64,000 bases of DNA, taken from the NCBI GenBank assembly GCA_945643635.1, contig CALZFC010000017.1, positions 4,845,001-4,909,000 on the forward strand, read 5' to 3'. The stretch is from Allodiplogaster sudhausi. Taxonomy: Eukaryota; Nematoda; Chromadorea; Rhabditida; Diplogasteridae. The position numbers and the translations under genes were made by a program. Shown piece by piece: positions 1 to 12,300 of this stretch. Within the stretch, counting starts at the first letter, position 1, and every line of letters begins with the position of its first letter. The notes under the pieces were generated by a model. It was given only the letters and a program-made list of their open reading frames with translations, ran no database searches and was not told the origin of the DNA.

Positions 1-177
1 GGAGCTTGCATTCAGATTGAGTGGAACAGATTAGAGAAATAATACTGGCAAATGAGAACTAATGTAAGCGGTGCAACATGATAAAACGTATCAGGGGACA
101 ACGCCAGAAAAATAATCATTTTTATTCTTTTTTTTCATAATTGAGGCTCAGTTGATAGAGAAGAAGAGAAAGGTCAG

Positions 178-452
178 CTAGAGCGAGAGGGAGAGAGAGA
201 GAGAGGAAGAGAGAGGGAGAGAGAAAGAGAGAGAAAGAGAAATATGAACGGGAAGGATGACGTGCACCATGCAAGGCTCTTTCTTCGCATGCATGAAATT
301 CTCGCGTCTAACGAGATTTGACTCGCTCTGCTCTCTTTCTCGCTCTTTGCAGACGGTGTGTATTTGTTGGAGAGAGGGCGAACGGGGACACGAGGGATGT
401 CCTTGGCATGTGGGGAACAGGGGAAAGAGAGTGAGAGATGGAGGGTGAGAGC

Positions 453-486
<34 letters not shown>

Positions 487-1857
487 CTCATGAGGGACAG
501 TGAGGGTGAGAGAAGAAAAAAAAATTAGAGCTCGAAAGAACGCGCCGTGCGTGCATGCTATAACGTGCGTGGGAGTGCCGTCTGGCTGCAAAGACAGAGA
601 AAGAGAAGAGAGAGAGAGAGAGAGAGAGAGAAACAGAGAGAGAGAAACAGAGAGAGAGAGAGAGCGAGAGAAACAGAGAGGGAGAGAGAGAGATTGTTGA
701 GAGAGATAGGAAGAGAAATAGAGAAAGAGGGACAATGAGGCAGTGATTTTGAGAGGACAGGCGAAATGAGACCAACATCTCCCTCCCTCCTTTCCTTACT
801 CTCTCCGCATTTCTCTCCAACTCTTTTATGCACTCTCTATCTCTCTCTTTCTTTCTCACGTTCTCTCTCTCCCCTTTCTCTCTCTGTCTTTCTGTCTTTC
901 TCTCTCTCTCTCTCTACAAAGTGCACGAGACAGACTCGGCTGTAGTGGCTGAAAGAAACAGCCAGCCAGCCAGCCGGCTGCACTCTCTAAACTGAGAGGA
1001 ATGAGAGAGTGTGAGACAAGAGAGAGAGAGAACGAGAGGCGCAGAGAAAAGAGCAAGAAGGTGAGAGTTCGTGAGAGCTAGAGGTGGAGAGAAAAAGAGA
1101 GAGGGATCAACTAGACCAATGTAGAGACTATCGGAGACGTTGCGAAGAGCAATGGCGATGGAAAGAATGCGGTGCAAAGTGAGGACAGCGATGGAGAAAG
1201 AAAGAAGAGGGAGGAGAGAGAGAGGGAGGAAGAAAGAGAGATGATACGGGCAGACAGAATGAGAGATAGAGAGTACGGAGAGATGAAGCTACGCGGAAAC
1301 AAAGAAGGCAATGAATGGAGCAGAGAAATGATGAGAGAAGAAGCAGAGTGGAAGACGGCGAGAGAGAGAGAGAGGGAGAGAGTAAGAGTGAAAGAGTATC
1401 CAGAGAAGAAGAGAATAGCGGACGTGTTGGCTTTGGTTGCGGACCGCCAGACTTGTTTACGCCGTTGCTCTGATGGAGGGCGCGGCCTCGCTCTCCGAGA
1501 GCACATGCGAGACGTAAAAAGCGCAAGGGAGAATGGTGGAGAGGTGAGAGAAGAGAGAGAAAGAGAGAAAGAGAGAGAGAGATAGAGAGAAAGAGTGAAA
1601 AAGAGATAACAAGAGAGAGAGAGAGAGATAGAGAGAAAGAGTGAAAAAGAGATAACAAGAGAGAGAGAGAGAAAGAGAGAAAAAAAAGAAAAAAAAGAGA
1701 AGAAGGAAGGACGAGCGATTGAAAAGGAGACGAAGTGGTGGAGATGACTTTGAAATAGCAACGTTTGACCGGGAGCAAAGTAGATATGTAAAGTGGAGAA
1801 AAGAGATTTAAACAGGGAAAGGTAGAGCGTGAAGAAGACTGAGAGAGAGAGAGATAG

Positions 1858-1904
<47 letters not shown>

Positions 1905-2077
1905 CTGTACAGTCCGAGAAGCAAAACGCTAGGCTTGGTGAAATGGGAAAGGAATCGAGTGACGTGGTGATAGCCAAGCGGTGCCAGTTTCGGGTCGGGA
2001 AAATTTTTTTCTCTCTTTTTTTCTCGCTCAGTATTCGTGAAGAGTGACATAGAACAGAGAGAAATTGATAGAGTGAT

Positions 2078-2122
<45 letters not shown>

Positions 2123-2125
2123 ATG
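178..2125 (+). repeat. purine-strand GA-rich satellite-like region
   Basis: Interrupted (GA)n runs recur on the plus strand, for example at about 190-240, 455-482, 605-695, 1545-1690, 1845-1905 and 2080-2118. The 1575-1680 part contains two near-identical copies of a roughly 50-base unit that includes GAAAGAGTGAAAAAGAGATAAC. Short CT-rich segments near 780-920 interrupt the purine strand. Confidence 0.8.
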
Positions 2126-3329
2126 CTCCTGTTGGCCGTGTATGCGTGAGCAACCAAGCGACACATGCGGAATGAGAAGAGTGATTTATTCACTTTCTTA
2201 CTACCTGCCAATTCAGAAACTACACCAAATAGCAGCACACTACCTACATTATACCTAAAAATATTGTCACCCTATCATTTCCGCAAGAAAAATTTATATG
2301 TGATGCTAGTTTTAAAGCCCCACATAATCTTATATATTATCGAATTGTTTCGAGATAAAGAAAATGCATGTGAAAGACCACAAAATGTTTAATATTCAAG
2401 TATAATGCACATGAAAGTGGAACTTTTGAATCAAATTGTGATTGGTGTGTAAGTACAAAAACAGGGTTTATGCAGTAATTTCGGGAAGATTTACCTGCTA
2501 ATGGCTAATGTACTGTGCATCAAAATATAAAACCAAAATTTACATCTCGTTTTGGAAAAAACCATGCATTTCGAAAAAGCGTCACATGTGCCTGCGCTCT
2601 TCGAGTACATTTTAGAAGGAAATGATGGTTAACTTCTGAGGAATATAGATTAATATTTTTTAATCAACGTTTGTCCATCGAAAGAGGCTGAGATTGAGCT
2701 AATTTCTCGGTATCAAAATGAATAAGAGGTGTTTTGCGAAAGAAAAGCGCGACGACTAATCCAAACGGGGTCAAAAGGGTCGAACAGCGATCGGTCAGTC
2801 AACTTCTCCATCCGCACTTTCGGTCTTCTTATCAGGGCGCAGGCGAGTGATCGGTCAAGCCAAACGCCGCAAATCGTGTCAAGACCGGAGCGGTGGGGAG
2901 GAGGGAGGGAGGTTCCGCACACAAAAGTAAAACAAAAGGGGGAGAGGCAACTGACCAACCGCAATGTCCATCCACGCTACAACTTTCTTATTTTTATTAC
3001 ACATTGATCAATATTAACCAGTGACAGCTAAAATTAATTTGATTTTAATATGAGAGTTCAAATGAGAGAAGCGTTCAAGCTGAAATCAAGGCAACATTTG
3101 GCTAATGAAGGCGGATGATGTTGCTTCCTGGACGATTTATAATCTAATTTTTAAAAGTATGCCTTTAAAAAATAAATATTTTGTTTCTACGCCTGACTGT
3201 GCTAGGGGTCGAGCGAAGGAAAGCGGATCGTATGTGCAAAATGGTTGAAGCGGCCACTATCTGTGCTTGACCGGCTGCTCTTCTTTCACTAAAGGATCAA
3301 CTAGAGATGATTAATGATAGCGACATTCA

Positions 3330-3775
3330 ATGAGAGAGAGAGAGGGTGAAGAACGGAGAAAGCAATACACGCATAGAGAGAGAGAGAAAGAGAGAGAGAG
3401 AAAGAGAAAGAGAGAGAATGAGAGAAAGAGAGAGAGGGATGGAGGGAGAGAGAGAGAGAGAGAGAGAGATACTGCGATAGCGAGAATTTTTTATGTGAAA
3501 ATTTTCATTTCAACATTCGAAAAAATTAAGGGAAACCACTTAAAACTAGAATTTAATTCCACGAGCTGATTTCTGCTGGTAAGCCTATTAGCTTGTCAAA
3601 ATTTTTTAAATCGGGGCCATTGAGAATTTTTCCAAGAGTCATCTTGGCCAATTGACTTGATTAATCGAGATTTTTGATCTCTCTCTCTTTCTCTCTCTCT
3701 CTCTCTTCTCTCTCTTTCTCGCACCCCATCTCTCTCCATCTCTCTCTCTCGCTCTCTCTCTCTCTTCACCAAGAT
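3330..3775. repeat. GA tract followed by an inverted CT tract
   Basis: A GA-rich tract at about 3330-3470 is followed about 200 bases later by a CT-rich tract at about 3678-3772. The two could pair as a long imperfect hairpin. No coding content is visible between them. Confidence 0.65.
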
Positions 3776-5121
3776 TATTAAGCCAATGCGCTTCTAATTT
3801 CTGAGCTATAACATCTTTTCAAACTGTTTCCGCTTGTTCCGTTATCCTTTTGATGTCTAGGCTCTGGCTTCATTGTTCTGTCTCTCAAAAAGTATCCACT
3901 TATCGTTGTGAGATTAAATTATCAAAAGATAAAAAGTAATCCTAAGAAATGTTTGCGATTTTCGTTTAATCTTAGGCTCTTTGGAAATAAAGAAATACAT
4001 GTGTCTCTATGTAAAATGCCAAAGGTCTCAGTAAAAGAGTCATCCTACAAAACACGAACCCGTGAGCAGTTTCTAAAAAGCTAAGTAAAGTCAGTCAAGG
4101 ATATGAAAGAACAACACTAGGAAATGTCGTATGCTTGAGCACAGAGATTGAGAGTTCATGCACATGTGTAGCCTCTCTCGTTTTTATAGTCAAATTGTAA
4201 TGCGACGACGAAAAAAGGAGGAAACTAGAAAGAAGAATGAATTCTGTGAAACATCACACGCAAAAGCATCCTTTTTTTCTCGTCTTCTTCCTATAAGCAA
4301 TTCTGCCATTTTGTGTAATAGCTCTTAATTTTTGTGGTTAGAGTAGATTAGGGTGAAATGATAAGTGACACTAACAGATCAAGCATCTAGCTCATGCTCG
4401 CAAAGCTTCGAAATGATTAACTTAAATAAATGAGAGTATCTTCCGGGTAGAGTTATGGACACAACTTCATAAATATGCAATTCAAGGCTTAATGATAGGA
4501 TGATTCATTTCTTTTTTTATATAATAAAATAACGATCGGAATTCAAGTTTCACGCTACGAGTATCCGAGTGTTGCGCGAAAAGGGGATGAGCAAATCTTT
4601 GCTTTTAAATTAGCACAAAACTCAATCATTGTCTCGTGGGATTTTCCTGAATACATGCATGCACCTTCATATTCAGACAAAAGAGCTTGAAATCAAAAGA
4701 TTGAAAAAAGGGAAACAAAACAACAGGGAAACAGAAAGTGTATGCTATGAGATTGTCTTGTTACTTTACTGTGTTATTTGTATGCATGTCTTAAAATAGA
4801 AAGTGTTAATCTAGTTGCTAGACAGTCTGGCAATGCCAAAAATACTTTGACAAGTAATAGAAGAGGCATGCGGCAATGTCTGCAGTTGTCATGTGAAGAA
4901 GTGCTTGAGAATGTAAGGTGTTGTGCTTGTTTAATTGAAGGAACACAAAATAAGGATGTCATTCACAGAAAAAAGGCCCTCTAAAATGCATATATGCCCT
5001 CTTGATTCAAACATGTATGTATATTCGGGCAAAATTACGCGAAAACTAAAAGAAAAAAAACCGACTTTACGGCCCATTTAAACACAATTGTAATTGTAAG
5101 GCTTACAATTAGAAGAAGGTG

Positions 5122-5388
5122 TCAGAGGCGCGTTGGCTGCTGGGGGTAGTACCCAATGAGCTGGACACTACTGGCAAGAGGCGCATCACCACCACTGCTG
5201 TGCTTCTTCTGCACACCTGGCTCTCTCTTGGCTCGCCGCCGCCAACTCTGGCGCCAGCGGCCGCCGCGGCGAGTTGCCGTGAAGAAGATAGCGGCCGCCG
5301 AGACGAGAAGAAGAAGGAGAACGAGTGCCACGAAAATGGAGACGAGAACCGGAAGCGTGATCCACTCTTCATCAGCTAATGTATCCAT
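5122..5388 (-). CDS. small single-pass membrane protein (unrecognised)
   Basis: A single open frame of 88 codons, preceded on its sense strand by an A/T- and C-rich stretch. Residues 1-10 are acidic (MDTLADEEW). Residues 11-34 form one strongly hydrophobic segment (ITLPVLVSIFVALVLLLLLV) flanked by a basic cluster (RRGGRWRQSWRRRAKR). The layout suggests a type III or signal-anchor protein with a short basic tail outside the membrane. Codons are GC-rich at third positions, unlike the AT-rich surroundings, which favours real coding. I recognise no family. It could also be one exon of a longer gene, since small ORFs like this are easily part of a spliced transcript. Confidence 0.5.
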   Translation of the reverse strand: MDTLADEEWITLPVLVSIFVALVLLLLLVSAAAIFFTATRRGGRWRQSWRRRAKREPGVQKKHSSGGDAPLASSVQLIGYYPQQPTRL

Positions 5389-5504
5389 GGAGAAAAAATC
5401 GGAAAAAAGTGCAAAAAAAAATGTAGATAAAAATTAGTTCTAGGTGTGGAGTTGTATAAATAAGGTTGCAGCTGAAAGAACATTCAACAAATCCTATATT
5501 GCAT

Positions 5505-5636
5505 TCAAGCCTTGTGCACCCGAGGTTGTCTGCGGCTGACGATGAGTAGTAGAAGCGTTATCGCCAGCAATCGAACTCGAATTTGTTCCGATGTATTCAT
5601 CATTGTTGTTGTAGATGTTGATGTTGAATGTAGCAT
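5505..5636 (-). CDS. possible 43-aa peptide upstream of the small membrane protein
   Basis: This 43-codon frame begins MLHSTSTSTTTMMNTSEQIR and contains a hydrophobic stretch (LLAITLLLLIV) before a basic end. It lies about 115 bases upstream of the 88-aa ORF on the same strand. It might be an independent micropeptide, an upstream ORF, or a chance frame. There is no motif, and the evidence is only composition and position. Confidence 0.2.
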   Translation of the reverse strand: MLHSTSTSTTTMMNTSEQIRVRLLAITLLLLIVSRRQPRVHKA

Positions 5637-7339
5637 TCTATAACGGAAGATCGTATCATTTCGAATTTTTAACGGAAAATAATTAAAATATTGCGCCTAT
5701 GCTCGGCATAGATATTTGGCGGCTGCGGTGTGATTATTGATAAAAAAAATGACTTTTAGAAAAAAAAATGAAAAGAGATTCTCATTACTTGGCTATCGAT
5801 GGGCACACAAAGTGTGTATATCTGTGTCGTCTTCTCGTGACATCTTGCCTCTAATTGCGAACCATCATATCTAAATATCACTTCCCCTCCCCTCCTGACC
5901 AATGAAAGGTTGTTGATAAGCTACCTCTAAAAGGCTGAAGCGAGAGCCATCTCTAAAGCCCCCATTTTCTCAGTTAGCAATAGTACTGCTATGCATGCAC
6001 GTTTATTCTTTGAAAAAACCTGCATGCATAGAACATTTGTTTAGAAGTTTTTGGAAAAAAAAGAGAAAGAATATTAATCTTTTCATATCAGTGAAAACAT
6101 TTTAGTTATCATATGATTTCCTGCAGACATGTCTATGTGCGTACATACATACATATATACATACTATCAATGTAAATGTAAAGAGATGCGCGACAATAAA
6201 TGCACCAGCATTCCTTATTTAGTTCATTAAATTAATACATACACATATTTTATTATTACAAATAAGAGAGTTCCTCTCGTACCAGAAGGTCGAGAGTGTC
6301 GTCGTATTCTTCCAATTCTTGTGCTGAGGTGGTAAGTAGGAGAGGAAGAAGAAGGACAAGAAGTATGGTTTTGTCACAGTGCAAGCCGATTCTGATACAG
6401 TGAATCATTCTTGTTGTCGTGAGCTGAAAGAATTGGGATCGTATTTGTCAGCGATTTGTAATAATGAAAAAAATCCGTCAAGAAAGAGAGAGAGAGAGAG
6501 AATGCCTTCGGCCAGTGTGGGAAAGCGAACGAAAAGTGTGACAATATTCACATGATCTCTTAGTACAGTCAGATGACAACGAGGTTGGAGAGAGAGAGAA
6601 ACGGAGAAATGGAGAAATAGAGAAAGTGGAAATAAATTCCTTCTTCCTTTTTTTCACATGCTTCATCTCTCATTTGCATCTTTCGCCTGCATTTTTTTTT
6701 GTAGCTTCTAAGGAAGGACAATTTGAGAGGCACTTCATCTCCTCAAATAGACGGTGTTTATACTCTGCAATGGTAAATATACAGCATCCTTCTCCGAATT
6801 GATGCGTCATTTCATATTTATTTCATAGCTTTCATAGCTTATCAATTTAATTTCTTTTTTATTTGCCGTTAAACAAAGTTTTTTTTATATATTTTACAAA
6901 TACTTAGAGAAGGCATAAAAAGGAACCAAAAAAGCATAAACCTAAAATAGAATTTGAGGAACAAGAAGGTGTGCAGAAGAGAGAGAGAGAGAGGGAGAGA
7001 GAGAGAGAGAGGAAGAGATCTGTTCACAATCAGATGAGAAGATAAAAATGAACGGTTGCGGGAGTGATCGCGCAACGGACTTGAACAGGAAATTGGGAGG
7101 AGAAGGGAAGGAAAGGATTGCGACAGAGAAAGGCAGAGAAATATAGGAAGAGAGAACAATGGAAGGCGATATGCAGATAGAGAAAGAGAGCAGGAAAGAG
7201 AGAGAGAGCGAGAGAGAGTGAGAGAGAGAGAGAGAGAAAAATGAATGGGCAAGGAAAGCATGAGCAGCAGCAGCTGCTTCTCTTGACCGGTCCATAGCGG
7301 TGACCGCCGGCGTGGCTCTCGGCTCGCTGCGCAACAGCA
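5637..7339. other. intergenic, AT-rich with GA tracts
   Basis: No gene is supportable. The stretch holds GA-rich tracts at about 6480-6630 and 6975-7240. The last one ends roughly 100 bases before the first exon of the next gene. Open frames here are repeat translations. Confidence 0.5.
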
Positions 7340-9392
7340 ATGAGGAGATTGTCGCTCTTCTTCGCAGCCTTCCTAACTTTCACTTGAACAGGTTTGAAGG
7401 ATTACTTCAAATTGTAATATGAGAATCTCGTCATATGCTCTGTTTTTCATAAATACATTGAAGGTCAGGCGTTCAAGAAAAGAAAATCTTTAACGAAGTA
7501 AATTTTTAAAACATTTCACGAGATACTTAATATTTTTGGATAAAATGATACCAAATGAAATGTTTTTGATTTCCAAATAGGGATTTTACAATGAGAAGAA
7601 AAAGGAAATAGCGTCAATTTGCCTTCGTGACTTTCAGCAGCAGCAGCAGCCCATCAGCTCTCCAAGTTCCATATACGCAACCTTGTCTTCGAGTCGTGGC
7701 GTGACGCGTCGCGGTTGGATGTGACGCGTCGCATGCGTCGCCAAGCATTTCCGCCTAATCCGGCGCCTTACCAGGCGCGTGTCGAAGACTACAATCTGCC
7801 GCCATTTTACCAGGTATCATTTTTGGCCATTGTTCGAAGGCTTATTGACCAATGTTTCGTTTTAATACAGACAGTAAGGATAATTAGAATAGTTTGGGAA
7901 AACAGTTTTGGGTTGAAAAGAGTAACTAAAAGAGAGGGAAACTCAACCGTCATTTATTTGAATTTTCCTGACCAATTTGGTCGCATCTCTCTAAATTACA
8001 CGATTTCTCGCCATTGGGTCAGGCAAAAAAGCGCGAATTTAAAATTGAGCTTATTTCTCCTAATAAGCAAACTTGCATGTCATTTCTTTGTGTTCACCTC
8101 AGCCTCACCCGGGAAGAGACGCCTTTCGCTCACGCCCATCTTCCCGTTCACCTCCGAATTCAGCAACGGGCTCGACATTAACCCGGGCACGAGAATCACT
8201 GTGGATGGCAACGTCAACTTGCCCATTCTTGGCTGGGGCATCTGGGACTATAAGGGTTCGAACATTTTTGTTATTCTTTACTTTAATCATTATAATTTAT
8301 CTATGATAATTTAAAATATAAGAAATATATATTAAAAACAGTTAGAAATTAATGAAAATGTGTTTGTAATATTTAAGTAAAAATAAAAAGACTTAAAAAA
8401 AGGGTTTTTTTTAATCAGGCGGCCTCAAGGTTGGCCGGCCTAACACGCGCGTCGGCTTCGGGACGCTGAATCGGCCGACGAACGTCCTCGGCATCTCGCC
8501 CGAGACGCTCGCCGTTCTCGGCAATGACAAGACATTCAACGAGGCCCGAGGCATGTCACCTTTGCTTTAAAAAAAATCATGTGGCTTTTAAGCCTATCAT
8601 GTTATTATTAATACCTGCCTAATTTATCTCTTGTTGAATTCGAAAAAGACTCTCTAATTCAAGAAGGCGGTTAATTAAAATTAATGTAAATATAATGAAG
8701 AAAGATATTCGCTACTGGTTTCCGCTTAAATTGACATTTTTTTTTGCAAAATAACTACTGGTTTTGGCATTTCTTTATACATATACTAAACAGTTCAAAC
8801 ATTTGTCGAAATTTTACGGAAAACATGTAGCAAGAAAAGATTTATCGATACGAACAAAAAGATTGATTGCTTGAAGAAGCCGTGCCATCGCTGCCGGTGA
8901 GTGTGCTGCCGGGCAACTTTGTGCCTCTCCGCTGCAAGCCGCCCTTCTGCAATCCGTTCCTGCACAACGCAGCCTTCGGCGTCGACGTCGAGCCCGGTGA
9001 TGATATCCTCGTGGATGGCGGCTTCGACTTCCCCGTACCGCTCGGCCCCATCGGAGTCGGCGTTCGAATGCCGATTTCGGGCATGTTTCACTTCTTTCTT
9101 TCTTTCTCCTTTTTTTTAAAGCTGTTTTTATTACCATCAGATATGCACGCGCATTCGTCGGCAAAGTCTTTTAAATAAATAAAAATGGGATTAATTGACT
9201 GCAGGAGCCGTGAACGTCGGCACTGACCCGCTGCTCATCACTTACGGCCACGGCATGGGGCCGGTCGAGCCGCCCGGCTTCCGCAACAAGGACGGCAGCG
9301 GACCACTCGCCACGCGCAAGCGGCAAGCGGCGCCGAAGAGGGACGCGCGAGATGGAAGCCTAAACCCGAAGAATCTAGATGGCTCATTATAA
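7340..9392 (+). CDS. predicted secreted CKPPFCNPF-family protein, copy 1 (exon 1 has an in-frame stop)
   Basis: Exons proposed: 7340-7391, 7638-7813, 8117 (or 8103)-8255, 8419-8550, 8877-9080, 9205-9392. Exon 1 reads like a signal peptide (MRRLSLFFAAFLTFT) but hits TGA before the phase-1 donor. Exon 2 is Arg-rich. Exons 3-6 align block by block with the gene at 38.3-42.2 kb: an FPFT...NG.(D/E)(I/L)NP segment, GWG, ISPETLAVLG, CKPPFCNPF, DGGFDFPVPLG and a C-terminal YGHG. Introns 4 and 5 fit only with GC donors (both start GCATGT), and the same phase-1 boundaries occur in the paralog with GT donors. The phase at intron 2 is unresolved: CAG|GTATCA is phase 0, but the best-looking acceptor at 8102 gives phase 1. 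It may be a young pseudogene, carry a sequence error, or use another first exon. I recognise no named family. Confidence 0.6.
7952..8060. repeat. dispersed repeat family A, copy in intron of secreted gene 1
   Basis: The segment around TTTGAATTTTCCTGA, then TCTCTCTAAAT, then GGTCAGGCAAAAA is closely similar to 51139-51250. Weaker relatives lie at 19347-19395 and 24993-25125. All four have the same left-to-right order, which points to a short interspersed element of about 110 bases or more. Confidence 0.75.
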
Positions 9393-12300
9393 ACTACGAT
9401 TCCAAGGAGGCATGAATCTTAATGGCGAGCTTAATTTATTGTATATTTCATGTTCCTTGAAGTCTGCTGATCTCTGGTCAGAAAATCAATGGGTAACCTA
9501 TTAAAAGGTAACCGTCACTGGTCACCACCGTCAGGCCTTGCCTTGATTCCGGCTAACTTTGTATCTTCGTTGTATTAAACTGATATATGAATTGTGCCCA
9601 AATGAGCTGATATTTAGCAGGGTCATCTTGTGAAGGATGAATATGTAGGAACGAATTTCGAATAACAATATTTGAGCTGGCAGCACATGCAGGATTCCTT
9701 CTCGCCATCGTTGGGTATTCATTCTTTTTTGAAATTTTAGATTCGACCCAAACTTGTATTCCTAAATAACTCCTTGAAGAAAAAGAAACGTAGAGGCCTT
9801 GACCCTTATCCTCAGTCCATGATCCTAATACCCGTTGGAACCGTCAACGAGGGCGACAGGGCAACGATGACCAACCCGCGGTGAACCGAGAAGCGTTGAT
9901 AATAAGGAGATGCGAAGCGGGAATAACTTGCGAAGAACCAGAGAAGACTTTAAACACTTTATTCACTGGTAGCAGGGGGTTATATAGAGACAGAAGATGA
10001 TGCAATTTATGGACTTCAGGATGTATTCCGGGTGAATAGAGTGTATATTTCCTACTTTCCCTTGTGTCCCAAGTCACGTTTTCTACTGATATACAGTACC
10101 GCTCAACGGCGAGGGGTCAATTCTATGTCGCCTATGGCGGTCGCGGCCAAATGGGCCAAGTGGAATATCTCGCTCGGAAAACGTTTTCAGGCAAATCACA
10201 TATCAATATCTTCGGGAGCAGGAGGAAAAAGCGAAAGAGGGTGGTTAAAAAAGAATTCTTCTTCTCTCTCTCTCTTCTCCCGCCAACTCTAGCGACACGC
10301 TTACTATTGAGAGGGAATGGCCAGTCTTGATATACATATTTTGCTCTTTTTTTTTAATAACGTTGAAATCATGTTGACAATCCATATGTGTACATACATA
10401 CATATTGTTCTCATTTTCCTCCTCCACCGCTCAGGATGCCGCGTCCCTCAACTGGAAGGTTCGGCTGTGTTAAGGAAGACCCGTTAAGACTAGGGTGCTG
10501 GTGATTACAGCCGCAAATTGTTGAACGAACAGCTCGTCTCTTTGATGATTTTACTCAGCTCACTCCTAACACCGTGAGGAAGACATAAAGTTTACTGAGA
10601 GACAATGATTTTTTCATTGATAAATTCAAAAAAAAAATTTATTTTTCCACTTTGCTTCTCGTCTTTCTCGTCTTCAGTTCCTTCTTTCCTCTTCCGCTCT
10701 TCTTCCATTTGCCCGAATGGAAAAAAATATTTTTATTTGCATAATAGACAACGATATCACTAAAAGTGGTGGAAAAACACCGTGGCGCTGTGTGGTCGTG
10801 GTTATCGTGTATTGTAAAAGTGCTGTTAAAAAAACATGTAAATGTTCAAAATATGAATTCGGAAGGTGACATATTTTTTTTAAATATCAAGAGAGAAAGG
10901 GATAGAGAGGAGTGAGCATGACTAAATAGAAGACCGTTAAATTTTCATATTTTTAGTATTCTAATAATAATAATAAAAATAAATAACATAATTGCACTAG
11001 CAATTTCTTTGAAAGTGCAGCACCAGCGCAAGCGTCACGGTGGAACCAAAAAGGAACCGCCAGGCCGGCCAGCCACCACCAGATCGCGTTCTGGTTGGCG
11101 CTGCCGACCGCGGACAGCCGGCTTTCCCGGGGCTGAGCCCCTCGGCCAGTGCTGCAGTGGGGCCTGCGCCGCGTGAGCAGCACAAACCCGTGGGATGAAG
11201 CATGCAATGACATGCCAATGCAATAGCGCACCCTAGTTCTATCGGATAGTTCGTTGCGTTACATCGGACTGTGAAAAGGCGACCGGCTAGCAGAGGACGA
11301 GACAGAGGACGCCTCGTCTCCCACCCCTCCGCTGGTCGTAATCGTTCGGTCTCTGTCTCTAGGTCTCGATCTCTAGGGTCGTCTATCTCTCTCGCTCTCT
11401 TTCTACCTCCCTCTCTCTCTCTTGCTCTCTCTCACACAATCCTCTGCTGTTCTCTGGTTGGCGTTCTAATAGCTACTCACATGCGTAGAAATATAGTTGC
11501 CCGACACAATTTCCCAATTTCCCCGGACTGGGCAGGGCCAAATAAAAGTTGGGCCAGCCCGTAGGCCCGGCCCTCAAGTCAGAAATTTTCGGCAAACATA
11601 TGGAAAAGATGTAAACTTTAAAGTTTCGGAAATATAATAAATTTATGTATGTATATATATACTAAAAATGGTAATTTATTTCAGTGGAAATCTTGTTATA
11701 AATTTTTTCGAAAATTTATTAAATTGAAAAGAAAAATTCAAAAAACCTAATTGTGGGACTAGGAGAGTACAACCAGAGACAGAGGGCACTTCAATGCAAT
11801 GTCTATATGTACATGCATACTATTTATTTCTCTTTCCCCCATATCTTCTCACGGTCTCTGTATCTCAGACTCTCTCTGTCTCTGTTAGCCCTTCTTCTTG
11901 TCCATCTTTTATCAATCTGGTTCTCTAATTTCATTAACTGTTTTTTTGTTCTATAATTAACTTCAATGCTCCATTAAAAATATCGTAATCTTTTCTTTTT
12001 CTGGATAATAATTATAAGCGAGGATGCATTTGGAACCCACGGTGGCATCCGAACCCTCCTTGGAACAAAGATCCTGGGCGGGACTGTATGTTTGAACAAT
12101 TTGTTCACCACTTTACTATTTAATATTAAAATAAAATATTGTAATAATAAATTATAAATGTGCAATCAAAATATTAAACAGTCAAAATTTAATTCATAGT
12201 AAAAGAATATGCATGTTATATGTATGTTTTCCAAAATGTACACCGCGCCATGAAGACATCTTAAGAGGTTGAACCCTGTTGGATCCATAGGATTCGGCTG

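Larger units (their letters stand above)
1..5121. other. gene-poor stretch with simple repeats
   Basis: I see no supportable gene here. The first 2.1 kb is dominated by GA dinucleotide tracts, and most long open frames simply translate these tracts into Ser-Leu or Arg-Glu runs. The part from 2.2 to 5.1 kb is AT-rich with more GA and CT tracts. Two short frames (2729-3007 and 4778-4984, both plus) have mixed composition but no splice context, motif or codon bias that would support them. Confidence 0.6.

Noticed and set aside
174..2238. Long open frames on both strands in the first 2.2 kb
   Set aside because: They are translations of GA/CT dinucleotide repeats (Ser-Leu or Arg-Glu runs) without any splice or start context.
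9844..10330. Possible LTR or coding fragment
   Set aside because: The stretch has an LTR-like look (TTATATAGAGACAG, moderate GC) but no second copy, no clear TG...CA ends and no reverse-transcriptase frame in the window.
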